64,000 bases of DNA, from assembly GCF_900182955.1 (NCBI RefSeq), contig NZ_FXUL01000001.1, forward strand, positions 496,001 through 560,000, in the 5' to 3' direction. Both the position numbers and the translations under genes were made by a program. The notes beneath the pieces are model-generated. The model had not been told where the DNA came from, did no database searches, and saw nothing but the letters and a program-made list of their open reading frames with translations. Source of the DNA: Noviherbaspirillum suwonense. GTDB lineage: Bacteria; Pseudomonadota; Gammaproteobacteria; Burkholderiales; Burkholderiaceae_D. This document shows, in pieces, positions 53,268 to 63,566 of this stretch. Numbering within the stretch: the stretch's first letter is position 1; every line of letters begins with the position of its first letter.

Positions 53268-54200
53268 TTACAGCGCCGCGATCATGCCTTCCAGCTTCAC
53301 CGCGTCGGCGCAGAACTGGCGTATGCCTTCGGCCAGCTTTTCGGTGGCCATCGCATCTTCATTGAGCATGAAGCGGAAGGTCTTTTCGTCCAGGTCCAGT
53401 TTCTGCAGGTCGCTGTCGCGGGCGCCTTCGGGGCTCAGCTTGCGGGTCACCGGCGCGGTGCCGTCGGCCAGCTTCTGCAGCAGTTCGGGGCTGATGGTCA
53501 GCAGGTCGCAGCCGGCAAGCTCGACGATCTGCGACGTATTGCGGAAGCTCGCGCCCATCACTTCGGTGGCGTGGCCGAACTTGCGGTAATAGTTGTAGAT
53601 GCGCTGGACCGATTGCACGCCCGGGTCGTCGGCGCCGTGGTATTCCTTGCCGCTGGCCTTCTTGTGCCAGTCGTAGATGCGGCCGACGAAGGGCGAGATC
53701 AGCTGGGCGCCGGCATCGGCGCAGGCCACCGCCTGCGGCAGCGCGAACAGCAGCGTCATGTTGCAGCGGATGCCGTCCTTCTGCAGCGCTTCGGCCGCGC
53801 GTATGCCTTCCCAGGTCGATGCGATCTTGATCAGCACCCGCTCGCGGTCGACGCCGGCGGCTTCATACAGCGCGATCAGCTCGCGTCCCTTGGCGACCGT
53901 GGCCTCGGTGTCGAAAGAGAGACGGGCGTCGACTTCGGTCGACACCCGGCCCGGGATGATATCCAGGATGCGCCGGCCGAACGCCACCAGCAGCTGGTCG
54001 ATGATGTGCGCCGCGCCATGCGACTTGAAATCGCGCGCCGACTGCTCCAGCAGCGGACGGTACTCGTCCTTCTGCACGGCTTTCAGGATCAGCGACGGGT
54101 TGGTGGTGGCGTCCTGCGGCGAATAGGCTTCGATCGCCTGGAAGTCGCCGGTGTCGGCGACGATGGTGGTGTGCTGCTTGAGCTGTTCTAGCTGGTTCAT
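53268..54200 (-). CDS. tal: transaldolase
   Basis: Class I transaldolase (TalB type) of the pentose phosphate pathway, 310 residues. The Schiff-base lysine is K125 in [23 protein letters not shown] and the C-terminal half with [12 protein letters not shown] are typical. It is last in the pgi-zwf-hexR-tal row, 56 bases after hexR. Confidence 0.96.
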   Translation of the reverse strand: MNQLEQLKQHTTIVADTGDFQAIEAYSPQDATTNPSLILKAVQKDEYRPLLEQSARDFKSHGAAHIIDQLLVAFGRRILDIIPGRVSTEVDARLSFDTEATVAKGRELIALYEAAGVDRERVLIKIASTWEGIRAAEALQKDGIRCNMTLLFALPQAVACADAGAQLISPFVGRIYDWHKKASGKEYHGADDPGVQSVQRIYNYYRKFGHATEVMGASFRNTSQIVELAGCDLLTISPELLQKLADGTAPVTRKLSPEGARDSDLQKLDLDEKTFRFMLNEDAMATEKLAEGIRQFCADAVKLEGMIAAL

Positions 54201-54256
54201 GGTGTGGGGTCCGCAAGTTGAAGTGTGCCCGGCGCCGGGCCGCGCCGCCGGGAATA

Positions 54257-55126
54257 TTATCGCCGCTCCGGTAGTTCCAGCAGCGAGTCGAACTGGATGT
54301 CGATGCGCTGCAGCGCCTTCTGCGCCGCCTCCATCCTGCGCCGGAATTCGGGGCCGCGGCGCAGCGCCAGACCGACGGCGAGGATGTCGATGACGACCAG
54401 GTGCGCCAGCCGGGCGGTGATGGGCCGGTACGGGTCGGTGTCGACCGGCAGGTCGACCGGCACCAGCACCGTCGCCAGCGCCGCCAGCGGCGTGCCCGAC
54501 GGCGCGATGGCGATGATGTCGGCGCCGGCGCGCCGCGCCAGCTGCACGCTGTGCAGCAGCGCCACGCTGCCGCCGCGCTGCGAGATGGCGACCACGGCGT
54601 CGCCCGGTTCCAGCAGCGCCGCCGAGATCGCATGGGTATGCGGGTCGGAGTAGGCCACCGTCGGCACGCCGGACCGGAAGAACTTGTGCTGCGCATCGGC
54701 CGCCACCAGGCCGGAGCTGCCCTGGCCGTAGAACTCGATCTTGGACGCATTGGCCAGGATGTCGAGCGCGCGCTGTATGGTCTGCGCATCGAGGCTGTTG
54801 CGCAGGTCGAGCAGCGTGTTGATCGAGCGCCCGCAGATCTTGGCGATCAGGTCGCCGGCGAGGTCGTCCTGCAACGGCGTCTCGTCATTGCCGGCGGGCG
54901 CCAGCGCCAGGCCCTGCGCCAGCTTGAGCTTGAACTCGTGCCAGCCGTCGCAGCCGACCGCGCGGCAGAAGCGCACGACCGTCGGCTCCGACACCTGGGC
55001 GCTGCGCGCCAGCGCGGTGATGTTTTCCGCGAGCGTCAGTTCCGGGTTGTCCAGCACCGCCGCCGCGACCTTGCGCTCGGACTTGGACAAGGCGTCGAAC
55101 CGGGTGCGGATCGCGTCCAGCAGCAT
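54257..55126 (-). CDS. hexR: HexR-type regulator of sugar metabolism
   Basis: A 289-residue RpiR/MurR-family repressor. The N-terminal helix-turn-helix contains [16 protein letters not shown]. The C-terminal SIS sugar-phosphate domain (about 120-260) has [18 protein letters not shown]. HexR typically binds KDPG, the intermediate made by Edd, and controls zwf, edd, eda and pgi genes. Its place between zwf and tal supports this. ATG 55126 is set by family length. Confidence 0.92.
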   Translation of the reverse strand: MLLDAIRTRFDALSKSERKVAAAVLDNPELTLAENITALARSAQVSEPTVVRFCRAVGCDGWHEFKLKLAQGLALAPAGNDETPLQDDLAGDLIAKICGRSINTLLDLRNSLDAQTIQRALDILANASKIEFYGQGSSGLVAADAQHKFFRSGVPTVAYSDPHTHAISAALLEPGDAVVAISQRGGSVALLHSVQLARRAGADIIAIAPSGTPLAALATVLVPVDLPVDTDPYRPITARLAHLVVIDILAVGLALRRGPEFRRRMEAAQKALQRIDIQFDSLLELPERR

Positions 55127-55134
55127 GGCGGGCC

Positions 55135-56607
55135 TTATTCCTCGGGCAGCGCTTCTTCGCGCCACTGCAGGCCGTCGCGGCCTATCAGCGCGCTGGCCGC
55201 GCCCGGGCCCCAGGAACCGGCGGTGTAGAACAGCGGGTCATTGTCTTCCTGGTCCCAGAAATGCAGGATGGGCTCGACCCACTCCCATGCCGCTTCCAGT
55301 TCGTCGCTGCGCATGAACAGCGTGAGCTGGCCGCGCAGCACGTCCATCAGCAGCCGCTCGTAGGCTTCCATGCGCGGCTTCTTGAAGGTTTCGCGGAAGT
55401 CCAGTTCGAGGTCGACCAGCTTCAGGCGCATGCCGTCGCCCGGCGTCTTGGCCATCAGGTTCAGGTTCAGGCCCTCGTCCGGCTGCAGCCGGATCACCAG
55501 CGAATTGGGCTGGAAGCTGCTGATCGGCTGGTTGAAGATCGAATGCGGGATCGACTTGAAGCGCACCACGATTTCCGCCAGCTGGTCGGCCATGCGCTTG
55601 CCGGTGCGCAGGTAGAAGGGAACGCCGGACCAGCGCCAGGTGTCGATCTCGGCCTTGACCGCGACGAAGGTCTCGGTGCGCGACTGCGGGTTGGCGTCCG
55701 GCTCCTTGCGATAGCCCGGCACCGCCACGCCGTCGACATGGCCGCTCTTGTACTGGCCGCGCACCACGTTCTGCACCAGGCTGTTGGGCGTGAAGCGTTT
55801 CAGTGCGCGCAGCACCTTGAGCTTCTCGTCGCGCACCGCGTCGGGCGTGCCGTCCACCGGCGGCTCCATGGCGACGATGCACAGCAGCTGCAGCAGGTGG
55901 TTCTGGAGCATGTCCCGCAACGCGCCCGAGCTTTCGTAGTAGCCCATCCGGTTGCCCACGCCGAGTTCCTCGGCGATGGTGATCTGGACGTCGGAGATCC
56001 ATTCGCGCCGCCACAGCGGTTCGAACAGGATATTGCCGAAGCGCAGGGCCAGCAGGTTCTGCACCGCTTCCTTGCCCAGGTAATGGTCGATGCGGAAGAT
56101 CTGCGACTCGGAAAACACCTTGCCGACGTCGGCATTGATCTGGCGCGCGCCTTCGAGGTCGCGTCCCAGCGGCTTTTCCAGCACCACCCGCGCGTTCGGG
56201 GTGGCAAGTCCGGCCTCGGCGATGTTCTGGCAGATGCCGGCGAACAGGTTGGGCGGCACCGCCAGGTAGTAGACGCGGGTGAGCTTGTCGTCGTCGCGCA
56301 GCGCTTCCTTCAGCGGCTGGTAGGTCCCGGCGTCGCTCGCATTCAGCGACACGTAGTTGACCCGTTCGCGGAAGGCCTTCCACGCGCCTTCATCCAGCCT
56401 GTCCTCTTCGATATTCGGCTTGGCCTGCTTGTCCAGCTCTTCCAGGTAGTGCTCGCGGCTCCAGTCGTGCCTGCCCACGGCGATGATGCGGCCGCCCTCG
56501 GGAAAGCCCTTGCCGCGGCTGAGCGCGTACAGCGCCGGGATCAGCTTGCGCATGGCGAGGTCGCCGCCGCCGCCAAACAGTACGAAATCGAAGTCGGTAA
56601 GTGCCAT
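55135..56607 (-). CDS. zwf: glucose-6-phosphate 1-dehydrogenase
   Basis: NAD(P)-dependent oxidation of glucose-6-phosphate. The 490 residues contain the coenzyme loop FGGGGDLAMRKL near the N-terminus and the active-site motif RIDHYLGKEAVQNL. ATG 56607 is four bases from the pgi stop (minus-strand order pgi then zwf), and hexR follows nine bases after. No 6-phosphogluconolactonase gene is present in the window. Confidence 0.97.
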   Translation of the reverse strand: MALTDFDFVLFGGGGDLAMRKLIPALYALSRGKGFPEGGRIIAVGRHDWSREHYLEELDKQAKPNIEEDRLDEGAWKAFRERVNYVSLNASDAGTYQPLKEALRDDDKLTRVYYLAVPPNLFAGICQNIAEAGLATPNARVVLEKPLGRDLEGARQINADVGKVFSESQIFRIDHYLGKEAVQNLLALRFGNILFEPLWRREWISDVQITIAEELGVGNRMGYYESSGALRDMLQNHLLQLLCIVAMEPPVDGTPDAVRDEKLKVLRALKRFTPNSLVQNVVRGQYKSGHVDGVAVPGYRKEPDANPQSRTETFVAVKAEIDTWRWSGVPFYLRTGKRMADQLAEIVVRFKSIPHSIFNQPISSFQPNSLVIRLQPDEGLNLNLMAKTPGDGMRLKLVDLELDFRETFKKPRMEAYERLLMDVLRGQLTLFMRSDELEAAWEWVEPILHFWDQEDNDPLFYTAGSWGPGAASALIGRDGLQWREEALPEE

Positions 56608-56611
56608 GGGG

Positions 56612-58279
56612 TCAGGATTCTCCGGAAGGTTGGGCCTGGAGCGCCTCGCGGGCGCGCGCAATCAGGCCATTGGTCGAAGCGTCATGGGCATCGACATCGG
56701 GTGCGGTCATCAGTTCGTTCTGGATGGCGCGTGCAAGAACCTTGCCCAGTTCCACGCCCCACTGGTCGAAGCTGTTGATGCCCCAGATGACGCCCTGCAC
56801 GAAGACCTTGTGTTCATACAGCGCAATCAGCGCGCCGAGGCTGGCCGGCGTCAGCGACTGCAGCAGCAGCGTGTTGCTGGGCCGGTTGCCGGGAAAGGTG
56901 CGGTGCGGCGCCAGCGCGGCGATGCGGTCGGCCGCCAGCCCCTGCGCCTGCAGCTCGGCGGCGACCTCGTCCTGGGTCCGGCCGCGCATCAGCGCCTCGC
57001 TCTGCGCGAAGCAGTTGGCCAGCAGCGCTTCCTGGTGGCCGGCCAGCGCATGCGATGGCCGCAGCGCGGCGATGAAGTCGACCGGCACCGGGTCGGTGCC
57101 CTGGTGCAGCATCTGGAAGTACGCGTGCTGGCCGTTGGTGCCGGTGTCGCCCCAGATGACCGGGCTGGTGGCGACGGACAGCGGCGCGCCGTCGCGGTCG
57201 ACGCGCTTGCCGTTGCTTTCCATGTCCAGCTGCTCTAGGTAGCCGGGGAAGCTGGCCAGGTCCTGGTGATAGGGCGCGACCGAGATCGAGGTGCTGCCCA
57301 GGAAGTTGCGGTTCCAGATGCCGACCAGCGCCAGGATGGCGGGCAGGTTGCGCTCCAGCGGCGCGCTGCAGAAGTGCTGGTCCATGCCGTGGGCGCCGGC
57401 CAGGAATTCGCGGAAGCCATCGTGGCCGACGGCGATCGCCACCGGCAGGCCGATCGCCGACCAGACCGAGTAGCGGCCGCCGACCCAGTCCCAGAAGCCG
57501 AACATGTTGGCCGGGTCGATGCCGAAATCGGTCACCGCCTGGGTATTGGTCGACACCGCGACGAAATGGCGGGCCAGGTCGGCTTCCTCGCCTGTTTTCA
57601 GGAACCAGGCGCGCGCGGACTGCGCATTCATCATGGTTTCCTGCGTGGTGAAGGTCTTGGAAGCGACGATGAACAGCGTGGTCTCCGGCTTCACCCGTGC
57701 CAGCAGCGCGTCGAGGTCGTGGCCGTCCACGTTCGAGACGAAATGCATCGCGATGCGCGGGTGGGCGATGCCGCGCAGCGCCTCGCAGACCATTTTCGGG
57801 CCGAGGTAGGAGCCGCCGATGCCGATGTTGACGACATCGGTGATCGCCTGGCCGGTGTAGCCGGTCCAGTCGCCGGAACGCACGCGTTCGGCGCAATGTC
57901 CAAGCCGATCCAGCACCGCATGAACCTCGGCGTTGATGTCTTGTCCATCCAGCATCAGCTTCTCGCCTCGCGGGACGCGCAGCGCGGTATGCAGGACCGC
58001 GCGCTGCTCGGTGTTGTTGATCCGGTCGCCGGCGAACATGGCGGCGCGCTGCGCCTCGACGCCGCGTTCGCGGGCAAGCGCGCACAGCAGGTCCATCGTT
58101 TCGCGGGTGACGGCATTTTTCGAATAGTCGAGGAAGATGCCCGCCGCTTCTTCCGAAAATGCATGGAAGCGCTGCGTATCGACATCGAACAGGTCGCGCA
58201 TGCGCCAGTCGCGGGCATGCGCGTAATGGTTTTGCAGGGCCGTCCAGGCGGCGGTGGAACGCAGGTCGGTAGCAGACAT
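56612..58279 (-). CDS. pgi: glucose-6-phosphate isomerase
   Basis: Interconverts glucose-6-phosphate and fructose-6-phosphate. The 555 residues include [12 protein letters not shown], the [14 protein letters not shown] signature and [19 protein letters not shown] (in part). ATG 58279 is the family start; a longer frame exists to 58360. It is the first gene of the minus-strand row. Confidence 0.97.
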   Translation of the reverse strand: MSATDLRSTAAWTALQNHYAHARDWRMRDLFDVDTQRFHAFSEEAAGIFLDYSKNAVTRETMDLLCALARERGVEAQRAAMFAGDRINNTEQRAVLHTALRVPRGEKLMLDGQDINAEVHAVLDRLGHCAERVRSGDWTGYTGQAITDVVNIGIGGSYLGPKMVCEALRGIAHPRIAMHFVSNVDGHDLDALLARVKPETTLFIVASKTFTTQETMMNAQSARAWFLKTGEEADLARHFVAVSTNTQAVTDFGIDPANMFGFWDWVGGRYSVWSAIGLPVAIAVGHDGFREFLAGAHGMDQHFCSAPLERNLPAILALVGIWNRNFLGSTSISVAPYHQDLASFPGYLEQLDMESNGKRVDRDGAPLSVATSPVIWGDTGTNGQHAYFQMLHQGTDPVPVDFIAALRPSHALAGHQEALLANCFAQSEALMRGRTQDEVAAELQAQGLAADRIAALAPHRTFPGNRPSNTLLLQSLTPASLGALIALYEHKVFVQGVIWGINSFDQWGVELGKVLARAIQNELMTAPDVDAHDASTNGLIARAREALQAQPSGES

Positions 58280-58324
58280 GATCGTGGCTATGAATGAAAT
58301 TGTGCCAAGTATATAGGATGCAAA

Positions 58325-58339
58325 GGTAATTTCACTACA
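58325..58339 (-). promoter_or_regulatory. HexR-like box before pgi
   Basis: On the minus strand TGTAGTGAAATTACC matches the HexR consensus TGTARTWWWATTACA at 13 of 15 positions. It lies 46 bases upstream of the pgi start, as a repressor site would. Confidence 0.55.
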
Positions 58340-58484
58340 AGTTATCGGATTGGTCAGCACCGCCAGCGCGACGCACTGTGTTTACGCTAGGGCAGACCTG
58401 CTGGATCTGGCGGCAAGAGAGCAGATCCTTTGCGCGGAATCAACGGCTAACGGGCTTTGCGGACGGAAATCGCAACGGCCACAT

Positions 58485-58499
58485 TGTAGTATAATTTCA
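58485..58499 (+). promoter_or_regulatory. HexR-like box overlapping the edd -10 element
   Basis: TGTAGTATAATTTCA matches TGTARTWWWATTACA at 14 of 15 positions. It contains a perfect TATAAT (58490-58495) and ends 25 bases before the edd start, so binding would block the promoter. Confidence 0.65.
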
Positions 58500-58524
58500 T
58501 GACTATTTTTAGCAAGGAATGACC

Positions 58525-60468
58525 ATGCCGCTACACCCCGTCATCGCGTCCGTCACGGCGCGCATCATCGAGCGCAGCCAGCCTTACCGCAGCGCCTACC
58601 TGGCCCGTCTCGAACTGGCACGGCGCCAGGGCGTGCAGCGCGGCGCGCTCGGCTGCACCAATCTCGCCCACGGTTTCGCCGCTTTCCCGGCCAATGACAA
58701 GCTGGTGCTGAAGGAGCAGAGGAAGCCGTCGGTGGCCATCGTATCGTCGTACAACGACATGCTGTCCGCACACCAGCCGTTCGAGCATTTCCCGGCGAAG
58801 ATCAAGGCCGCGGTGCGCGAGGCGGGCGGCGTCGCCCAGTTCGCCGGCGGCACGCCCGCGATGTGCGACGGCGTGACCCAGGGCCAGCCGGGCATGGAGC
58901 TGTCGCTGTTTTCCCGCGACACCATCGCGATGGCGACCGCGGTAGCGCTGTCGCACAATATGTTCGACGCTGCCGTCTACCTCGGCATCTGCGACAAGAT
59001 CGTGCCGGGCCTGCTGATTGGCGCGCTACATTATTCGCACCTCCCGGCGGTCTTCATCCCGGGCGGGCCGATGACCACCGGCATGGCCAACTCCGAGAAG
59101 GCCCGGATCCGCCAGCTCTACGCGCAGGGCAAGCTGAGCCGCGAGGAACTGCTGGAAGCGGAATCCCGTTCCTACCATTCGGCCGGCACCTGCACCTTCT
59201 ACGGCACCGCCAACAGCAACCAGATGCTGATGGAAGTCATGGGCCTGCACCTGCCGGGCGCCGCCTTCATCACCCCGGGCACGCCGCTGCGGGACGCGCT
59301 GACCGCCGCCGCCGCCCAGCGCGCGGTGCAGATCGTCGACGAGGCCGGCGAATACCTGCCGGTCGGCCACGTGGTCGATGAAAAAGCCATCGTTAATGCG
59401 ATCGTCGCGCTGCTGACCACCGGCGGCTCGACCAATCACACGATGCACCTGGTGGCGATCGCGCGGGCGGCCGGCATCGTCATCGACTGGAACGACTTCA
59501 ACGACCTGTCGAGCGCGGTGCCGCTGCTGGCCCGCATCTACCCGAACGGCGAGGCGGACGTCAACCATTTCCATGCGGCCGGCGGCACCGGCTACGTGAT
59601 CCGCGAACTGCTGGACGCCGGGCTGCTGCATGAAGACGTGAAGACCATCCTCGGCCAGGGCCTGCGCAAGCATGCGGCCGAACCGCTGCTGATCGACGAC
59701 AAGCTGGTCTGGCGCGACGCGCCGGCGGCCAGCGGCGACGAGAATGTCATCCGGCCGGCGTCCAACCCGTTTTCCGCCGACGGCGGCCTGCGCCTGATGT
59801 CGGGCAACCTGGGTCGCTCGGTGATCAAGGTCTCGGCGGTCAAGCCGCAGTACCGGGTGATCCGCGCGCCTGCCATCGTGTTCGACTCGCAGGACGATTT
59901 CCTGCATGCATTCAGCGACGGCAAGCTCGACCGCGACTTCGTCGCCGTGGTGCGCTTCCAGGGACCGCGCGCCAACGGCATGCCGGAGCTGCATTCGCTG
60001 ACCCCGGCGCTGGGCGTGCTGCAGGATGCCGGCCGCCATGTCGCGCTGGTGACCGACGGCCGCATGTCCGGCGCGTCGGGCAAGGTGCCGGCCGCCATCC
60101 ACGTGTCGCCGGAAGTGCTGGCCGGCGGGCCGCTGGGCCGGGTCCGCACCGGCGACATGATCCTGCTGGACGCGGAGCAGGGCATCCTGCAGGCGCTGGT
60201 GCCGGACGAGGACTGGGATGCCCGCGCGGTCCCGGTGCCGCATCTCGCATCGAATGAAGTCGGCCACGGGCGCGAACTGTTTGCAATGTTCCGCGCCGCT
60301 GTCACTACCGCCGAGGAAGGCGCCGCGACCTTCGGCCTGCCGCCGCTGATCAAGCGGGTGGACCCGGAAATCAACCAGCCTGGCGGCAATACCGACGCCA
60401 AGGAATTCAGCGACGAAGACACGCTGATCAAGCACAAGCCGGCAGCCATCGAAAAGGAAACCCGATAA
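58525..60468 (+). CDS. edd: 6-phosphogluconate dehydratase
   Basis: Iron-sulfur dehydratase of the Entner-Doudoroff pathway, making KDPG. The product is 647 residues. ATG 58525 has AAGGA six bases upstream; the in-frame ATG at 58519 touches that site and is less likely. [18 protein letters not shown] (in part), [20 protein letters not shown] (in part) and [11 protein letters not shown] are family signatures. It is followed by eda with a one-base overlap. Confidence 0.97.
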   Translation: MPLHPVIASVTARIIERSQPYRSAYLARLELARRQGVQRGALGCTNLAHGFAAFPANDKLVLKEQRKPSVAIVSSYNDMLSAHQPFEHFPAKIKAAVREAGGVAQFAGGTPAMCDGVTQGQPGMELSLFSRDTIAMATAVALSHNMFDAAVYLGICDKIVPGLLIGALHYSHLPAVFIPGGPMTTGMANSEKARIRQLYAQGKLSREELLEAESRSYHSAGTCTFYGTANSNQMLMEVMGLHLPGAAFITPGTPLRDALTAAAAQRAVQIVDEAGEYLPVGHVVDEKAIVNAIVALLTTGGSTNHTMHLVAIARAAGIVIDWNDFNDLSSAVPLLARIYPNGEADVNHFHAAGGTGYVIRELLDAGLLHEDVKTILGQGLRKHAAEPLLIDDKLVWRDAPAASGDENVIRPASNPFSADGGLRLMSGNLGRSVIKVSAVKPQYRVIRAPAIVFDSQDDFLHAFSDGKLDRDFVAVVRFQGPRANGMPELHSLTPALGVLQDAGRHVALVTDGRMSGASGKVPAAIHVSPEVLAGGPLGRVRTGDMILLDAEQGILQALVPDEDWDARAVPVPHLASNEVGHGRELFAMFRAAVTTAEEGAATFGLPPLIKRVDPEINQPGGNTDAKEFSDEDTLIKHKPAAIEKETR

Positions 60469-61106
60469 TGCAGAACCTCTCCGTACTCGACATCATGCGC
60501 ACCTCGGCCGTGATCCCGGTGATCGCGATCGACGACCTCGCGCATGCGGTGCCGCTGGCGCGCGCGCTGGTGGCCGGCGGCATCCGCGTGCTCGAAGTCA
60601 CGCTGCGCACCGCGCACGGCCTGCCGGCGATCCGCGCCATCGCCGAGCAGGTGCCGGACGCCATCGTCGGCGTCGGTACGCTGACGCAGCCGCAGGAGTT
60701 CGCCGCCGCGCGCGACGCCGGCGCGGTGTTCGGCGTCTCGCCCGGCCTCACGCCGGCGCTGATCGCCGCGGCGAAAAGCAGCGGCCTGCCGCTGCTGCCC
60801 GGCGTGATGACGCCGTCCGAGGTCATGGCCGCGCGCGAGGCCGGCTTCCGGCAGTTGAAGCTGTTTCCCGCCGTCCCGGCCGGCGGCATCGGCATGCTCA
60901 ATGCGCTGGCCGGCCCGCTGGGCGACATGATGTTCTGCCCGACCGGCGGCGTGTCCCAGGAAAACGCGGCGCAATTCCTGGCCTGCCGCAATGTCGCCTG
61001 CGTCGGCGGCTCGTGGCTCACGCCCAAGGATGCGCTGGCCGCCGGCGACTGGGGCCGCATCACCGCGCTGGCGCGCGCGGCGTCGGCACTGCGCCAGCCG
61101 GCCTGA
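60468..61106 (+). CDS. eda: KDPG aldolase
   Basis: 2-dehydro-3-deoxyphosphogluconate aldolase, 212 residues. The Schiff-base lysine is K131 in RQLKLFPA, and E43 in LEVTLRT is the catalytic acid-base. [10 protein letters not shown] is typical. The start overlaps the edd stop by one base (TAATG), so the two are translated together. Confidence 0.97.
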   Translation: MQNLSVLDIMRTSAVIPVIAIDDLAHAVPLARALVAGGIRVLEVTLRTAHGLPAIRAIAEQVPDAIVGVGTLTQPQEFAAARDAGAVFGVSPGLTPALIAAAKSSGLPLLPGVMTPSEVMAAREAGFRQLKLFPAVPAGGIGMLNALAGPLGDMMFCPTGGVSQENAAQFLACRNVACVGGSWLTPKDALAAGDWGRITALARAASALRQPA

Positions 61107-61448
61107 ACATGGCGTGAAGCCGGCATGCCTGCATGCCTGCATGGGCGCCGGGCGGCGCGGATGACGCTGCCGCCGTTCGCGGGATGCGCTGCCGCCTGCC
61201 ATATATGACGGGCGGCAGCTCGCAAGACAGCCGGCAGCCGCGCCTTCGCAGCCATCTCCCTCCCGAAAGCCTCTCCTTATCCCTCGTCTTTCCAACGCGC
61301 CCGAGCCGGAACGCATCCGGTTTTTTCGCCACGGAGCCTGTCCCGCCGTGGCCAATCCCCGGATTTTGCCGTCCTCCCGGTAAGCGCAATTCCGGCACGA
61401 GCGGCCAATCTCCCCGATAATGCGCTTTCGTCAACAACAAACTTTGTA
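61107..61448 (+). other. intergenic stretch between eda and the CNNM-family gene
   Basis: There are 342 bases without a gene. GATAAT at about 61419 could be a -10 for the next gene. No hairpin with T-run or riboswitch pattern was recognised. Confidence 0.45.
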
Positions 61449-62783
61449 ATGGATAACCTTTTGCTGGTCGTTCTCGCCTTCTTCCTCGTGGCGCTGAACG
61501 GATTCTTCGTGGCCGCCGAATTCGGCCTGGTCAAGCTGCGCCAAACCCGCATCCGCGCGATTGCCAAGACCCAGGGCCTGCGCGGCCGCATGCTGGCCAA
61601 GGTCCATGGGCAGCTCGATGCCTACCTGTCGGCATGCCAGCTGGGCATCACGCTGGCGTCGCTGGGCCTGGGCTGGGTCGGCGAACCGGCGTTTGCGCGC
61701 CTGCTGGAGCCGGCGTTCGCAATGGCCGGCGTCACGTCGCCCGAGATTATCCATGGCGTCTCGTTTTTCTTCGCCTTCTTCCTGATTTCCTTCCTGCATA
61801 TCGTCATTGGCGAACTGGCGCCGAAATCGATGGCGATCCGCTACCCGGAGCGCGTCGGCCTGTGGACGGCGACGCCGCTGTACGGTTTCTACTGGCTGAT
61901 GTATCCGATCATCTGGGTGCTCAACGGCAGCGCCAACGGCGTGCTGCGGCTGGCCGGGCTGAATGCGCCGGGCGGCCATGACGCGCATTATTCGGCCGAC
62001 GAGCTCAAGCTTATCCTGCGCAGCAGCCGCAGCAGCAGCAAGTTCAGCACCGACGAATGGAATGTGCTGGCGCAGACGCTGGATTTCGGCGAACTCGAAG
62101 TGTCCGACCTGATGCGCCCGATCCATGAAATCGCCGCCCTCGAGCGCGGCCGCACGCTGGAGGAAAACCTGGCCACCGTGTACCGGACGCGCTACAGCCG
62201 CTACCCGTATTTTGCCGAGGACGGCATCGAGGTGCTGGGCGTGATCCACCTGAAGGACCTGTTCCTGGCCGAGCAGAGCGGCAAGAAGATCACCGACCTG
62301 GCGGCTTTCCTGAGGCCGGTTTCCCATGTATCGCCGCGCATGCCCGCAGTCGAGCTGATGCGGCGCTTTCGCACCGGCGCGCCGCATTTCGCCGTGGTCG
62401 GCAAGAAGGGCCACAAGCCGATGGGCTTCCTGACGCTGGACAACCTGCTCGGCGCGCTGGTCGGCGAGATACGGGACGAATTCCGGCAGAGCGACAACGA
62501 TTGGACCCGGCTCGACGACGGCACGCTGATGGGCAAGGGCAGCCTGCCGATCTTCACGCTCGAACGGGCGCTGGGCATCGACGTCGAGAACGAGGAAATG
62601 GACCTGGAGGACGCCGAATCGGTCGGCGGCCTGGTGATGGAAAAGCTGGGCGAGATCCCGCACGAGGGCCAGAAGATCCCGTTCGCCCAGTTCGACGTGG
62701 TGGTCAAGAAAATGAACGGGCCGCGCATCGTGCTGATACGGGTCTACCCGCGGCGGGTCGCGGTCGAGGAAACCGGCGTCTAG
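61449..62783 (+). CDS. CNNM/CorC-family membrane transporter
   Basis: A 444-residue membrane protein of the HlyC/CorC (CNNM) family. A DUF21 membrane domain (about 1-190) has ALNGFFVAAEFGLVKLRQTR (in part) and SFLHIVIGELAPKSMAI. A CBS pair follows (about 210-335, VSDLMRPIHEI, FLTLDNLLGALVGEI), then a CorC_HlyC domain to the end. Members move or regulate Mg/Co ions; the hemolysin name is historical. The ATG 61449 lacks a good ribosome site. Confidence 0.92.
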   Translation: MDNLLLVVLAFFLVALNGFFVAAEFGLVKLRQTRIRAIAKTQGLRGRMLAKVHGQLDAYLSACQLGITLASLGLGWVGEPAFARLLEPAFAMAGVTSPEIIHGVSFFFAFFLISFLHIVIGELAPKSMAIRYPERVGLWTATPLYGFYWLMYPIIWVLNGSANGVLRLAGLNAPGGHDAHYSADELKLILRSSRSSSKFSTDEWNVLAQTLDFGELEVSDLMRPIHEIAALERGRTLEENLATVYRTRYSRYPYFAEDGIEVLGVIHLKDLFLAEQSGKKITDLAAFLRPVSHVSPRMPAVELMRRFRTGAPHFAVVGKKGHKPMGFLTLDNLLGALVGEIRDEFRQSDNDWTRLDDGTLMGKGSLPIFTLERALGIDVENEEMDLEDAESVGGLVMEKLGEIPHEGQKIPFAQFDVVVKKMNGPRIVLIRVYPRRVAVEETGV

Positions 62784-62833
62784 GCGCCGACTCCGCGTAA
62801 AATGCGGCTTTTCATTTTTCAGCCCGCATCATC

Positions 62834-63505
62834 ATGACCCAGGACGAACAAAAGCAGGCGGTAGCCCGCGCCGCGCTGCAATACGTGGTGGACGACGCGA
62901 TCATCGGCGTCGGCACCGGTTCCACCGCCAATTTCTTCATCGACGAGCTGGCCGGCATCCGGGACCGGATACAGGGCGCGGTCGCCTCGTCTGACGCCAC
63001 GGCGGCGCGGCTGCGTTCGCATGGCATCAAGGTGGTCGACCTCAACGACGTGACCTCGCTGCCGGTATACATCGACGGCGCCGACGAGATCACACCGCAG
63101 GGCGCGATGATCAAGGGCGGCGGCGCCGCGCTGACGCGGGAAAAGATCGTCACGTCGGCCGCCGACAAATTCGTCTGCATCGCCGACGGCTCCAAGCTGG
63201 TCCAGACGCTGGGCCGCTTTCCGCTGCCGGTCGAAGTAATCCCGATGGCGCATGCGATCGTCAGCCGCAAGCTCGCGGCCCTGGGCGGCGAGCCGACGCT
63301 GCGCCTGAAGGACGGGCAGCCGCTGGTCACCGACAACGGCTGCTACATCCTCGACGTGGCTGGCCTGCAGATCGGCAACCCGGCGCAGTTCGAAGCCACG
63401 GTCAACAACATCGTCGGCGTGGTGACGGTGGGCCTGTTCGCCCAGCGCTGCGCCGACGTGGCGCTGCTGGGCAGCCCGGACGGCGTGAAGACGCTGGTGT
63501 TCTAG
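62834..63505 (+). CDS. rpiA: ribose-5-phosphate isomerase A
   Basis: Interconverts ribose-5- and ribulose-5-phosphate. The 223 residues have [23 protein letters not shown] and [13 protein letters not shown], all RpiA signatures. ATG 62834 is the first in frame. A small CCGC/GCGG hairpin with CTTTT before it (about 62796-62813) might end the previous gene. Confidence 0.97.
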   Translation: MTQDEQKQAVARAALQYVVDDAIIGVGTGSTANFFIDELAGIRDRIQGAVASSDATAARLRSHGIKVVDLNDVTSLPVYIDGADEITPQGAMIKGGGAALTREKIVTSAADKFVCIADGSKLVQTLGRFPLPVEVIPMAHAIVSRKLAALGGEPTLRLKDGQPLVTDNGCYILDVAGLQIGNPAQFEATVNNIVGVVTVGLFAQRCADVALLGSPDGVKTLVF

Positions 63506-63513
63506 CAACCGGC

Positions 63514-63555
63514 GCTGCGGCGGCCGGCCTCGAATGCCGTCGGCCGCCGCGCAGC
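63514..63555. terminator. GC-rich hairpin between convergent rpiA and the last gene
   Basis: GCTGCGGCGGCCG (63514-63526) pairs with CGGCCGCCGCGCAGC (63541-63555) with a two-base bulge. It lies between two converging stops, but has no T-run. Confidence 0.5.
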
Positions 63556-63566
63556 ATGCCCGGACC

